Below, piece after piece: positions 33,817 through 42,803 of a stretch of DNA of 64,000 nucleotides (the first letter of the stretch is position 1; the number at the start of each line of letters is the position of its first letter). Origin of the DNA: SLNP01 sp964568875 (GTDB lineage: Bacteria; Bacteroidota; Bacteroidia; Bacteroidales; VadinHA17). The position numbers and the translations under genes were made by a program. Below the pieces are notes generated by a model. The model was not told the DNA's origin. It saw only the letters and a program-made list of their open reading frames with translations, and made no database searches. The DNA is taken from the NCBI GenBank assembly GCA_964568875.1, contig CAZMSH010000010.1, positions 44,577-108,576 of the forward strand. Direction: 5' to 3'.

Positions 33817-33946
33817 CTTACAAGGCATAAAGAGCCGTAAATTGGCATTCCCGAATTCACAATTATTTAATATTCGGTTGATTTCAAAATCAGATAATTA
33901 GAGTAATCTTGTGCCATAAAAATTATTCACTTAAAACCATAAAATT

Positions 33947-36900
33947 ATGATGCAACTATTGAAGCGCTTGTGTATGATCACGGTGTTCCTTGGCATTACC
34001 GGCATGTTGCTGGGTCAGGGTTCTACTACCTCGGCCATGAACGGACGCATTCTCGATGAGGAAGGACTGCCTCTTCCGGGAGCTACCGTGCTGGCTGTAC
34101 ATGTTCCCTCAGGAACACAATACGGAGTGATAACCAATAACGGGGGATTCTTTACGATTCTGGGTATGCGTCCGGGCGGACCGTACAGTGTAGAGATCTC
34201 TTTTGTGGGGTACGAGAAGGCATCTTTTAATGAGATAAATCTCTCTCTTGGTGAATCTTTCGTGCTTAATGCCTCTCTGCTGGAAAGCAGGGTCGGGGTT
34301 GGAGAAGTGGTTGTTGTCGGAGCCAGGCCGCCTGTGTTCAATTCTGAGAAGAATGGAGCTTCTGTAAATATCAGGAGGGACCAGATTGCCGCCATGCCGA
34401 CCATCTCAAGAAGTATAAATGATATTACCAGACTGACTCCTCAGGCCAACGGCAACCAGATTGGTGGCGGTAACTACCGTCAGAACTACATTACGGTAGA
34501 CGGAGCTCAGTTCAACAACGCTTTCGGTATTGGAACAAACCTTCCGGGTAATGGTACCCCGATATCTCTTGATGCACTTGATCAGATATCGGTCAACATT
34601 ACACCGTTTGATGTCAGACAGAGTGGTTTCATAGGAGCCTCGGTAAATGCGGTGACCCGCTCGGGAGACAATGAGTTCAGGGCTTCTGTCTATAGTTTCA
34701 TGCAGAATGAAAAGTACAAGGGCAACCAGGTTGGCGAGAATACCTTCGACCGCTCACCTGCAAGCTACAACCTTCTCGGGATGCGCCTCGGCGGTCCGAT
34801 TATCAAGAACAAACTCTTCTTCTTCCTGAGCTATGAGAGGGAGAACGAAGAGGTTCCGGGTCCTTCACGGGTAGCTTCAACTCCTACCAGTCCGCCAGAC
34901 TATCCCAACAACATTGCCAGACCTTCAGAAAGCGACCTTCAGATGATCAGCGACTACCTCAGGGAGACATACGGTTTTGAAACAGGTCCTTACCAGGGAT
35001 ATTCATTTGAGAGTCCGGGTCAGAAATTCCTCGCCAGGGTTGACTGGAACATTGCCCAGAACCATAAGTTCAATATCCGTTACAGCCTTATGGAAAGCAA
35101 GTCTCCAAGTGATCCAAGTACATCCTATTCTCCTTTTTCTTCGCTTTATACAGGACGAAGGAGGGATATGGATGCAATGTGGTTCCAGAATTCAGGCTAT
35201 TTCCAGGAGAGAAACTTCTATTCGTTATCTTCTGAATTAAACTCCTATTTTGGAGGCGGAAGGTTTGCCAATACGCTTCGTTTCACCTATTCTTTCCAGG
35301 ATGAGCCAAGAAGCACCGGTGCCAATAAGGATTTCCCGTTTGTAGATATTCTTCTTGATAACAGAGTATACACCTCATTCGGAACAGAGCTCTTCTCATA
35401 CGGCAACCTGCGTGAAGTCACCACAGTTACTCTGAGCGATGACTTTTCATGGTCTCTGGGCATCAATAATTTCACTGCCGGAGTGCAGTATGAGACCAAC
35501 AGTACCAGAAATGGTTTTATGAGGTTTGGCTCAAGCTTTTATGTATTCAACTCATGGGATGATTTTGTAAATGGTGGTCTGCCAAGGGCTTATGGAGTTA
35601 CCTTCTCCAACACGCCGGGTTACGAACAGGCTTTCCCGACATTTAAATTCAGTCAGTACTCTGCATATATACAGGACGAGGTGGTTGTAAGTTCGAAGTT
35701 CCGCTTTGTTGCCGGTCTGCGTCTCGACCTGCCGACATATCCTGATCCCCTCGCAGAGCATCCAATTGTTGCAACAATGACATTCGGCGAGAACAAGTAC
35801 AGTACATCAACCCTGCCAAAAACACAGCTGATGTGGTCACCGCGCCTCGGTTTCAATTACGACTTCAAGGGTGACCGCTCTCTGGTAATGCGTGGTGGAA
35901 CAGGTATCTTTACCGGACGTGTTCCGTTTGTATGGATTGTTGCACAGGCCGGAGATGCCGGAATGCTACAGACAACACAGACCTTTACCGGGGGTGATGT
36001 GCCCGGTCCGTTTAACCCTGACATAGGTGCATACTATCCTGCCACACAACCCGCTGTTGGTACTGTGGTGCCAAGGACATTCACCATGATTTCGGAAGAT
36101 TTCAAGATGCCTCAGTCATGGAAGAGCAGTCTTGCTTTCGACGCCAACCTGCCATGGGGATTGAAGGCAACCTTCGAGGGTATATACAATAAGGATATCA
36201 ACGCCACCTTCTTTGTTAACCGCGGCCTTAAGGATCCGTCACCGCTTAATGTAGCCGGATACCCTGACAACAGGCTTATATATCCTTATACTACATCTTC
36301 CACAAACGTTAACAAGTATTATCATGTAATTGACAATGCCGGTAATCTTACGACATCTACTACCGGTATTGGTAGCGGTGTATCACCAATTGTACTTGAA
36401 AACAGGAAGGGTGGATATTACTATTCATTAACTGCAAAACTAGAGAAGAGCTTTGACAGGGGCTTTACTGCCATGGTAGCTTATACTCACAGCCAGGCCA
36501 AGAATCTGGTTGACGGTGGAGGAGACCAGGCTTCATCGGCGTGGAACGGAAATGCCAACGTAAACGGCGCCAACAATCCTGAACTGAGCTATGCAAGCTA
36601 CATCGTTCCTGACAAGATCATCGCCTCTGCTTCCTACAGGCTTGAGTATTTCAATGTCGGAGCCACTACCTTCTCACTCTTCTACGAAGGTGGTTCACAG
36701 GGCAGATTCTCGTATGTATATACAAGTAACATCCTTCGTGATGGTGCCGGTTCAAACAACCTTATATATGTGCCCAAGGATCCCAGCGAGATCACTTTCG
36801 TCGACCAGACCGTAGGTGGCACTCTATGGACAGCCCAGGAGCAGAGCGATGCATTTTTCGCATACATTAATCAGGACAAATACCTGAGCGGCCGCAAGGG

Positions 36901-37255
36901 TATGTACGCCGAGCGTAACGGAGCAAAATTCCCGTGGAGAAACCAGGTTGACTTCAAGGTGATGCAGGAGTTCTTCGTTAACGTAGCAGGCAAGAGAAAT
37001 ACCATTCAGGTAAGTCTTGATATCCTGAACTTTGCCAACCTTCTCAATTCAGACTGGGGCATTGCAAAACGCTACAATCAGGGTAATATCCTGAATATGA
37101 CCAATGCCAACAGTATCGTTGCAGGAGGCGCAACAAGACCGACGTTCAGGCTGAATCCTCTTAACAACCAGATGATCACCGAGACCTTCAGTGATAATAT
37201 TGGTTACGGTTCAACCTATGCAATGCAACTGGGTATACGATATATCTTTAACTAA
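33947..37255 (+). CDS. Oar-like TonB-dependent outer-membrane receptor
   Basis: A 1102-residue outer-membrane protein. A signal peptide ends near LLGQG (about residue 24), followed by a carboxypeptidase-regulatory-like beta domain (about 28-110), a TonB plug domain (about 120-240, starting VGEVVVVGARPPVFNSEKNG) and a long beta-barrel ending in the aromatic-terminated LGIRYIFN, as expected for outer-membrane insertion. Length and domain order fit the Oar group rather than SusC. The substrate is unknown; no SusD partner follows. A strong terminator lies 39 bases after the stop codon, so it is monocistronic. Confidence 0.9.
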   Translation: MMQLLKRLCMITVFLGITGMLLGQGSTTSAMNGRILDEEGLPLPGATVLAVHVPSGTQYGVITNNGGFFTILGMRPGGPYSVEISFVGYEKASFNEINLSLGESFVLNASLLESRVGVGEVVVVGARPPVFNSEKNGASVNIRRDQIAAMPTISRSINDITRLTPQANGNQIGGGNYRQNYITVDGAQFNNAFGIGTNLPGNGTPISLDALDQISVNITPFDVRQSGFIGASVNAVTRSGDNEFRASVYSFMQNEKYKGNQVGENTFDRSPASYNLLGMRLGGPIIKNKLFFFLSYERENEEVPGPSRVASTPTSPPDYPNNIARPSESDLQMISDYLRETYGFETGPYQGYSFESPGQKFLARVDWNIAQNHKFNIRYSLMESKSPSDPSTSYSPFSSLYTGRRRDMDAMWFQNSGYFQERNFYSLSSELNSYFGGGRFANTLRFTYSFQDEPRSTGANKDFPFVDILLDNRVYTSFGTELFSYGNLREVTTVTLSDDFSWSLGINNFTAGVQYETNSTRNGFMRFGSSFYVFNSWDDFVNGGLPRAYGVTFSNTPGYEQAFPTFKFSQYSAYIQDEVVVSSKFRFVAGLRLDLPTYPDPLAEHPIVATMTFGENKYSTSTLPKTQLMWSPRLGFNYDFKGDRSLVMRGGTGIFTGRVPFVWIVAQAGDAGMLQTTQTFTGGDVPGPFNPDIGAYYPATQPAVGTVVPRTFTMISEDFKMPQSWKSSLAFDANLPWGLKATFEGIYNKDINATFFVNRGLKDPSPLNVAGYPDNRLIYPYTTSSTNVNKYYHVIDNAGNLTTSTTGIGSGVSPIVLENRKGGYYYSLTAKLEKSFDRGFTAMVAYTHSQAKNLVDGGGDQASSAWNGNANVNGANNPELSYASYIVPDKIIASASYRLEYFNVGATTFSLFYEGGSQGRFSYVYTSNILRDGAGSNNLIYVPKDPSEITFVDQTVGGTLWTAQEQSDAFFAYINQDKYLSGRKGMYAERNGAKFPWRNQVDFKVMQEFFVNVAGKRNTIQVSLDILNFANLLNSDWGIAKRYNQGNILNMTNANSIVAGGATRPTFRLNPLNNQMITETFSDNIGYGSTYAMQLGIRYIFN

Positions 37256-37294
37256 CTGTTAAAGCTTAATCCCCTTTTTCACAGAATGTAGCAG

Positions 37295-37322
37295 CCGCCC
37301 CGGAAACGGGGCGGTTTTTTTT
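37295..37322 (+). terminator. Intrinsic terminator after the Oar-like gene
   Basis: Perfect 8-base stem CCGCCCCG / CGGGGCGG with a GAAA tetraloop, followed by a run of T. Confidence 0.95.
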
Positions 37323-37582
37323 GCACACCGCTATCAACATTAGTGTGTTGATATGTTTATTTCTCTGTCAGAATCCTTAAAACTGAATTAATATTACCGT
37401 AATGTTAAGATAATCAGAACAGACCCATTAACTGGGTTAATAATTAACATCTTTCTGTTGATAACTCTGCCTTGTATAAGGTTGCATGCTTTCCTATTTT
37501 AGCGGAACGGAGATAGCGAACCGGTGGTCGAACCTAACCAACTTAATTTCAGGTATTAACATTTTTTAAGGGTATTCTTTTT
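37323..37582. other. Upstream region of nrdJ with two small dyads
   Basis: About 260 bases before the ribonucleotide reductase gene. Seen: TATCAACA at 37332-37339 paired with TGTTGATA at 37346-37353, and the palindrome GTTAAT-A-ATTAAC at 37436-37448. I see neither a cobalamin riboswitch nor a clear NrdR box. No TAnnTTTG match was found. Confidence 0.5.
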
Positions 37583-40219
37583 ATGAGTGATTTGTTTGTG
37601 AATGAGCCTTCGGTTGAATTAACCGATGATAGTCAGGTTGTTGCGCTAAAAAGCGATGAAGCGGAGCATAAACCGGATACAAAGCCGGAACAGGGCCTTC
37701 AGCCTGAAAGAAAAATCTATTCACATGAAGAGGCAGTGGCTGCCAGCCGTGAATATTTCAATGGTGATGACCTTGCTGCCAGAGTGTGGGCCAATAAGTA
37801 TGCCCTTAAAGACTCATACGGAAATCTGTATGAAAAGACGCCTGATGATATGCATCGCAGGCTTGCGTCTGAGATATGCAGGATAGAGAAGAGGTACAGG
37901 AACCCGTTGCCCGAAGAGGTTATCTACAATACTCTTAGGGATTTTAAATACATCATTCCACAGGGTGGGCCCATGACCGGAATTGGCAATGATTTTCAGA
38001 TAGCCTCGCTTTCAAATTGCTTTGTTATAGGAAACGACGGTCACTCAGACTCCTACGGCGGGATAATGAAGATAGACCAGGAGCAGGTGCAACTAATGAA
38101 ACGACGCGGTGGTGTTGGGCATGACCTGTCACACATAAGGCCAAAAGGGTCTCCCGTTCTTAACAGTGCACTTACTTCAACAGGGGTGGTTCCGTTTATG
38201 GAACGGTATTCCAATTCCACACGCGAAGTGGCACAGGATGGTCGCAGGGGTGCTCTTATGCTTTCAATATCCATCAAGCATCCTGATGCCGAATCATTCA
38301 TTGATGCAAAACTGGAGAGCGGCAAAGTTACAGGGGCAAATGTTTCTGTTAAGATCACCGATGAGTTTATGCAGGCGGTGGCAGACGGGAAGAGCTTCCG
38401 TCAGCAATATCCTATTGACGCACAAAACCCTAAATATGTACGCGATATTGATGCCACAAAACTGTGGGAGAAGATAGTCCATAACGCCTGGCAGTCAGCA
38501 GAGCCGGGGATACTCTTCTGGGATACCATCAAGCGTGAAAGTGTGCCAGACTGCTATGCCGATCTGGGATATGACACTGTCTCTACCAATCCGTGCGGCG
38601 AAATACCGCTCTGTCCGTATGACTCATGCCGCCTTCTTGCCATTAACCTCTTCAGCTATGTAAAAAATCCCTTCACGCCTCAGGCCAGCTATGAAATGGA
38701 GCTTTTCAGGGAGCACGTCGGTCTTGCACAACGTATAATGGATGATATCATCGATCTTGAACTTGAGAAGATAGATGCTATAATTGCAAAGATTGATGGT
38801 GACCCGGAAATTGACGAGCTCAAAAGAGTTGAGCGCAATCTCTGGGCAAATATCAGGCATAAGACGGAAGAGGGCAGAAGAACCGGAATAGGTATTACTG
38901 CCGAGGGAGATATGCTGGCAGCACTGGGGCTGCGTTACGGATCTCCCGAGGCTAACAGTTTTGCAGTTGAAGTACAAAAAACACTGGCGGTAGAAGCATA
39001 TAAAGCATCTACCTACCTGGCAATGGAAAGGGGTCCGTTCAAAATCTATGATGCCGCCCGCGAGGCCAACAATCCGTTCATTAAGAGATTAAAAGAAGCC
39101 GATCCGGTATTGTATGAAAATATGGTTAAGCACGGTCGCAGAAACATTGCATTGCTGACCATAGCACCTACGGGCACTACCAGCCTGATGACACAGACAA
39201 CCTCAGGAATTGAACCGGTATTCATGCCTTACTATAAGCGTCGCCGAAAAGTCAATCCCAATGATAAGGATGTGAATATAACTTTCGTCGACGAGGTGGG
39301 AGATTCGTGGGAGGAGTACCTTGTGTTCCATCATAAGCTTATTGACTGGCTGAGGATCAACGGATATGATCCTGACATGATGAAGACGATGAGTGATGAT
39401 GAGATTGCTGAAATTGTTGCAAAGTCGCCGTATTACAAGGCAAGCGCAAATGATGTTGACTGGGTGTCGAAGGTAAAGATGCAGGGTGCTATTCAGAAAT
39501 GGGTTGATCACTCAATCAGCGTTACCATCAATCTGCCTGCCGAAGCGAAGGAAGAGCTGGTAAGCGAACTCTATCTTACCGGATGGAGAGAGGGTTGCAA
39601 GGGAGTGACGGTCTATCGTGACGGGTCGCGGTCAGGAGTACTTATTGCGGCAAAAAATGAAAACAACAAGCAGACAGGAGAGAGACCACGCAGGCCGAAG
39701 GCGCTGGAGTGTGATATTATAAGATTCAATAATAACGACGAGAAGTGGATTGCTTTTGTGGGCCTGCTTAATGGTGAACCATACGAGATCTTTACCGGTC
39801 TTACCGACGAGGAGACCATGGTTATCCCCAAGACAATTACGAAGGGTAAAATATTGAAGGTTAAGGATGAAGATGGCACCAGGTACGACTTCCAGTATAC
39901 TGACAGGTATGGGTACAAGATTACCATGGGTGGTCTTTCGCGTGCCTTCAATCCTGAGTTCTGGAACTATGCCAAACTGATATCAGGGGTGTTAAGGCAC
40001 GGCATGCCAATCAATGATGTCGTCAATCTGGTTCAGTCTCTGCGACTCGACAGTGAATCAATAAACAATTGGAAAAACGGAGTCGAGAGAGCTCTTAAAA
40101 AATATATCCCCGACGGAACCAGGGCAAAGGGCAAATGTACCCAGTGCAAGTCAGTGAACCTTGTCTATGAAGAGGGTTGCCTGACCTGCAAGGACTGCGG
40201 TCATTCGAAATGCGGATAA
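37583..40219 (+). CDS. nrdJ: Adenosylcobalamin-dependent (class II) ribonucleotide reductase
   Basis: An 878-residue class II reductase, which makes deoxynucleotides using vitamin B12 coenzyme and needs neither oxygen nor strict anoxia. An acidic 40-residue tail precedes the conserved part. The active-site loop NPCGEIPL carries Cys338; LMKRRGGVGHDLS and APTGTTSLMTQTTSG are further core motifs. The last 27 residues form a zinc-ribbon-like Cys cluster (CTQCKS, CLTCKDCGHSKC) typical of this subgroup and thought to recycle the active-site thiols. No other reductase is seen in the window. Monocistronic; it converges with kbl. Confidence 0.95.
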   Translation: MSDLFVNEPSVELTDDSQVVALKSDEAEHKPDTKPEQGLQPERKIYSHEEAVAASREYFNGDDLAARVWANKYALKDSYGNLYEKTPDDMHRRLASEICRIEKRYRNPLPEEVIYNTLRDFKYIIPQGGPMTGIGNDFQIASLSNCFVIGNDGHSDSYGGIMKIDQEQVQLMKRRGGVGHDLSHIRPKGSPVLNSALTSTGVVPFMERYSNSTREVAQDGRRGALMLSISIKHPDAESFIDAKLESGKVTGANVSVKITDEFMQAVADGKSFRQQYPIDAQNPKYVRDIDATKLWEKIVHNAWQSAEPGILFWDTIKRESVPDCYADLGYDTVSTNPCGEIPLCPYDSCRLLAINLFSYVKNPFTPQASYEMELFREHVGLAQRIMDDIIDLELEKIDAIIAKIDGDPEIDELKRVERNLWANIRHKTEEGRRTGIGITAEGDMLAALGLRYGSPEANSFAVEVQKTLAVEAYKASTYLAMERGPFKIYDAAREANNPFIKRLKEADPVLYENMVKHGRRNIALLTIAPTGTTSLMTQTTSGIEPVFMPYYKRRRKVNPNDKDVNITFVDEVGDSWEEYLVFHHKLIDWLRINGYDPDMMKTMSDDEIAEIVAKSPYYKASANDVDWVSKVKMQGAIQKWVDHSISVTINLPAEAKEELVSELYLTGWREGCKGVTVYRDGSRSGVLIAAKNENNKQTGERPRRPKALECDIIRFNNNDEKWIAFVGLLNGEPYEIFTGLTDEETMVIPKTITKGKILKVKDEDGTRYDFQYTDRYGYKITMGGLSRAFNPEFWNYAKLISGVLRHGMPINDVVNLVQSLRLDSESINNWKNGVERALKKYIPDGTRAKGKCTQCKSVNLVYEEGCLTCKDCGHSKCG

Positions 40220-40224
40220 AGAGT

Positions 40225-40342
40225 GGCATAAGGGCATAGTGTCATAGTGACATAAAGGAAAAGAGTAACGGGTCTGAATCAATTTGAAAATTGATCAAAC
40301 CCGTTACGTCATTATGCCATTATGCCATTATGCCATTAAGCC
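40225..40342. repeat. Inverted octamer arrays around a hairpin
   Basis: Left arm 40225-40256: four 8-base units GGCATAAG, GGCATAGT, GTCATAGT, GACATAAA. Right arm 40311-40342: ATTATGCC three times, then ATTAAGCC. The right arm is the reverse complement of the left-arm consensus (GGCATAAT), so the two arrays face each other around the hairpin at 40265-40307. The right arm ends 2 bases before the kbl stop codon. Period 8 differs from the heptamer arrays elsewhere. Confidence 0.88.
40265..40307 (-). terminator. Hairpin terminator between nrdJ and kbl
   Basis: GTAACGGGT at 40265-40273 pairs perfectly with ACCCGTTAC at 40299-40307, and ATCAAT/ATTGAT extends the stem inside. On the minus strand the hairpin is followed by a T-rich stretch, so it best serves kbl. 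Confidence 0.75.
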
Positions 40343-40343
40343 A

Positions 40344-41534
40344 TTACTTTATCACCCCCAGTTCCTTTCCAACCTTTGTAAATGCTGCGATAGCCTTGTC
40401 GAGGTGTTCGGTTTCGTGGGCAGCCGAGATCTGTACTCTGATTCTGGCCTGTCCCTTAGGAACTACAGGATAGTAGAATCCTATAACGTATATCCCTTCA
40501 TTGAGCAATTTAGCAGCAAAATCCTGTGACAGTTTGGCATCGTAGAGCATAACTGCACAGATGGCCGATTCAGTTGGCTTGATGTCGAATCCTATCTTCT
40601 GCATCTTCTCCATAAAATAGCTGGTGTTATTATGGAGCTTGTCCTGGAGATCGTTTGTCTCGGTCATCATGTCAACCATCTGTATTCCGGCAGCAGCCAC
40701 CAGTGGTGGAATTGAGTTGGAGAAGAGATATGGTCTTGATCTCTGGCGCAGCATATCAATAATTTCACGCTTGCCTGTTGTGAAGCCTCCTATGGCACCA
40801 CCGAATGCTTTTCCGAGAGTTCCGGTGATAATTTCTATTTTACCCTTGAGGTTGAAGAGCTCGGTCACCCCGCGGCCCGTTCTGCCTACTACACCTGCTG
40901 AATGAGACTCATCGACCATTACCATGGCGTTGTATTTTTCAGCCAGCTGATATATTTTATCAAGAGGAGCCACGTTACCGTCCATTGAGAATACACCGTC
41001 TGTTACTATTATTCGGAACCTCTGGGCCTGTGCCTGTATGAGCTGCTTTTCGAGATCTTCCATGTCGGCATTGGCATATCTGTAGCGCTGCGCTTTACAG
41101 AGACGTACGCCGTCAATTATCGATGCATGGTTCAGGGCATCTGAGATGATGGCATCCTCTTCTGTCAGCAGCGGTTCAAAAACGCCTCCGTTTGCATCAA
41201 AGCATGCTGCATACAGTATTGTGTCTTCGGTTCCGAAGAACTTTGCTATTTTCCCTTCCAGCTCCTTGTGAAGGTCTCCGGTGCCGCAGATGAAACGCAC
41301 TGATGACATTCCGTAACCGTGCGTATCAAGAGCCTTCTTGGCGGCTTCCACCAGTTTCCTGTTGTTTGACAGGCCAAGGTAATTATTGGCGCAGAAGTTC
41401 AGCACTTTCTGTCCTGTTGTGAGTTCAATCTCCGCCCCCTGGGGTGAAACGATAATTCTTTCTCTCTTGAACAGGCCGGCCTCATCTATGGCTGCGAGTT
41501 CCTTCTGCAGATGTTCCTGATAATTTGTGTACAT
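40344..41534 (-). CDS. kbl: Glycine C-acetyltransferase (2-amino-3-ketobutyrate CoA ligase)
   Basis: A 396-residue PLP enzyme of the alpha-oxoamine synthase family. It splits 2-amino-3-ketobutyrate with CoA to glycine and acetyl-CoA, the second step of threonine breakdown. Residues: His136 in LNHASII stacks on PLP, Asp208 in VMVDESHSAG, and the PLP lysine Lys242 in TGTLGKAFGGAIGG. It is divergent from tdh, which makes its substrate, 209 bases away. Confidence 0.94.
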   Translation of the reverse strand: MYTNYQEHLQKELAAIDEAGLFKRERIIVSPQGAEIELTTGQKVLNFCANNYLGLSNNRKLVEAAKKALDTHGYGMSSVRFICGTGDLHKELEGKIAKFFGTEDTILYAACFDANGGVFEPLLTEEDAIISDALNHASIIDGVRLCKAQRYRYANADMEDLEKQLIQAQAQRFRIIVTDGVFSMDGNVAPLDKIYQLAEKYNAMVMVDESHSAGVVGRTGRGVTELFNLKGKIEIITGTLGKAFGGAIGGFTTGKREIIDMLRQRSRPYLFSNSIPPLVAAAGIQMVDMMTETNDLQDKLHNNTSYFMEKMQKIGFDIKPTESAICAVMLYDAKLSQDFAAKLLNEGIYVIGFYYPVVPKGQARIRVQISAAHETEHLDKAIAAFTKVGKELGVIK

Positions 41535-41583
41535 GGGTCTGATCTATTTATTTTTTTTGGTTCAGTATAAACATTTTGAATGG

Positions 41584-41591
41584 CAAATATA
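41584..41591 (-). promoter_or_regulatory. -7 element TATATTTG for kbl
   Basis: On the minus strand this reads TATATTTG, a perfect TAnnTTTG, 50 bases upstream of the kbl ATG. No equally good element was found for tdh on the other side of the shared gap. Confidence 0.5.
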
Positions 41592-41743
41592 TCAACTTTG
41601 TTCTTAAATGGAATATATTAGCGACTACATACTTAAATGATTTTTGTCAGAAAAAATGGAGTTATTTTTTAAGATGTTTGCTCAGATTTGAAAAGGGGCT
41701 GAGACATTATTGCTGAAAATATTTAATCAAAAAAGGATCTTAT

Positions 41744-42706
41744 ATGAAAAACATTCTGGTAACCGGGTCTGTCGGACAGATTGGTTCGGAGCTTACGCTT
41801 GAACTGAGAAAAAGGTATGGTAACACCAATGTTGTTGCCGGTATCAACAGGACACTTCCAACAGGAGAGCTGGCCGAATCGGGCCCCTTCGAAAAGGTTG
41901 ACACCACAAACGCAGATGAGTTGGCGGGTATAGTTAAGAAGTACAACATAGATACTATTTATCACCTTGCTGCTGTTCTTTCTGCAGTAGGAGAGAAGAA
42001 TCCGGCACTTGCATGGAATATCGGCGTAAACGGTTTGTATAACGTTCTTGAGGTTGCACGGGAGAATAATTGTGCAGTCTTCTTTCCAAGTTCGATTGGT
42101 GCATTTGGGCCCACCACGCCGCTTGACAATACGCCTCAGGACACTATTCAGCGTCCTACCTCAATGTATGGTGTAACCAAGGTCACAGGCGAGATGCTTT
42201 GTGACTACTACTATCTTCGTTTCGGGGTAGATACACGCGGAGTTCGCTATCCGGGCATCATCTCGAATGTAACCCTGCCGGGCGGAGGAACAACGGATTA
42301 TGCTGTAGAGATATACTATGAGGCAGTTAAGAGTGGTAAGTTCACATGTCCGCTGGGCAAGGGCACCTTCCTTGACATGATGTACATGCCTGATGCTATT
42401 GATGCTGCCATCGACCTTATGGAGGCTGATCCTTCAAAGTTAATCCACAGGAATGCCTTTAACATTACGGCAATGAGTTTTGACCCGGAAATAATTGCTT
42501 CAGAGATCAGGAAGCACATTCCGGGATTCGTTATGAACTATGATGTTGATCCGATGAAGCAGAATATCGCCAACTCATGGCCAAACAGTATGGATGATAC
42601 CGCAGCCCGCAAGGAGTGGGGTTGGGATCCGAAATACAATCTCGAATTGATGACAGTGGATATGTTGAATGTGATAACAGAAAAGCATAAGAAGGGTCTT
42701 ATCTGA
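41744..42706 (+). CDS. tdh: L-threonine 3-dehydrogenase, SDR type
   Basis: A 320-residue extended SDR enzyme (epimerase-like), the type of NAD-dependent L-threonine dehydrogenase found in Bacteroidota and some archaea, unrelated to the zinc enzyme of E. coli. Seen: TGSVGQIGSEL at 7-17, catalytic Ser116/Ser117 in FPSSIGAFGP, and Tyr142xxxLys146 in SMYGVTK. The assignment over other SDR functions rests on sequence resemblance and on the divergent kbl neighbour. Confidence 0.92.
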   Translation: MKNILVTGSVGQIGSELTLELRKRYGNTNVVAGINRTLPTGELAESGPFEKVDTTNADELAGIVKKYNIDTIYHLAAVLSAVGEKNPALAWNIGVNGLYNVLEVARENNCAVFFPSSIGAFGPTTPLDNTPQDTIQRPTSMYGVTKVTGEMLCDYYYLRFGVDTRGVRYPGIISNVTLPGGGTTDYAVEIYYEAVKSGKFTCPLGKGTFLDMMYMPDAIDAAIDLMEADPSKLIHRNAFNITAMSFDPEIIASEIRKHIPGFVMNYDVDPMKQNIANSWPNSMDDTAARKEWGWDPKYNLELMTVDMLNVITEKHKKGLI

Positions 42707-42731
42707 TTTTTCATGATTCACCATATTCTTC

Positions 42732-42765
42732 AGGGGGCTGTCTGCAGAGATGGCCTCCTTTTTAT
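42732..42765 (+). terminator. Intrinsic terminator after tdh
   Basis: AGGGGGC at 42732-42738 pairs with GCCTCCT at 42753-42759 (one G-T pair), followed by a T-rich run. Confidence 0.7.
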
Positions 42766-42769
42766 TTTA

Positions 42770-42777
42770 TATCTTTG
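42770..42777 (+). promoter_or_regulatory. -7 element TATCTTTG for gltX
   Basis: A perfect TAnnTTTG 26 bases before the gltX ATG at 42804. It lies downstream of the in-frame alternative start at 42750, ruling that start out. Confidence 0.55.
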
Positions 42778-42803
42778 TCTCCTGCATCGAAACCAGATAT
42801 GAC

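Larger units (their letters stand above)
33614..33946. other. Divergent intergenic region, regulatory
   Basis: 333 bases without a gene between the O-antigen ligase-like gene and the Oar-like gene. It holds a perfect -7 element for the former (33631-33638), a 14-base palindrome (33803-33816), and a weak promoter for the latter: TTG at 33878-33880 and TAATCTTG (one mismatch) at 33904-33911, 23 bases apart. Confidence 0.6.

Noticed and set aside
37323..37582. Cobalamin riboswitch upstream of the B12-dependent reductase
   Set aside because: Expected by function, but I could not recognise a B12-box or the surrounding stems by eye; a covariance search would decide.
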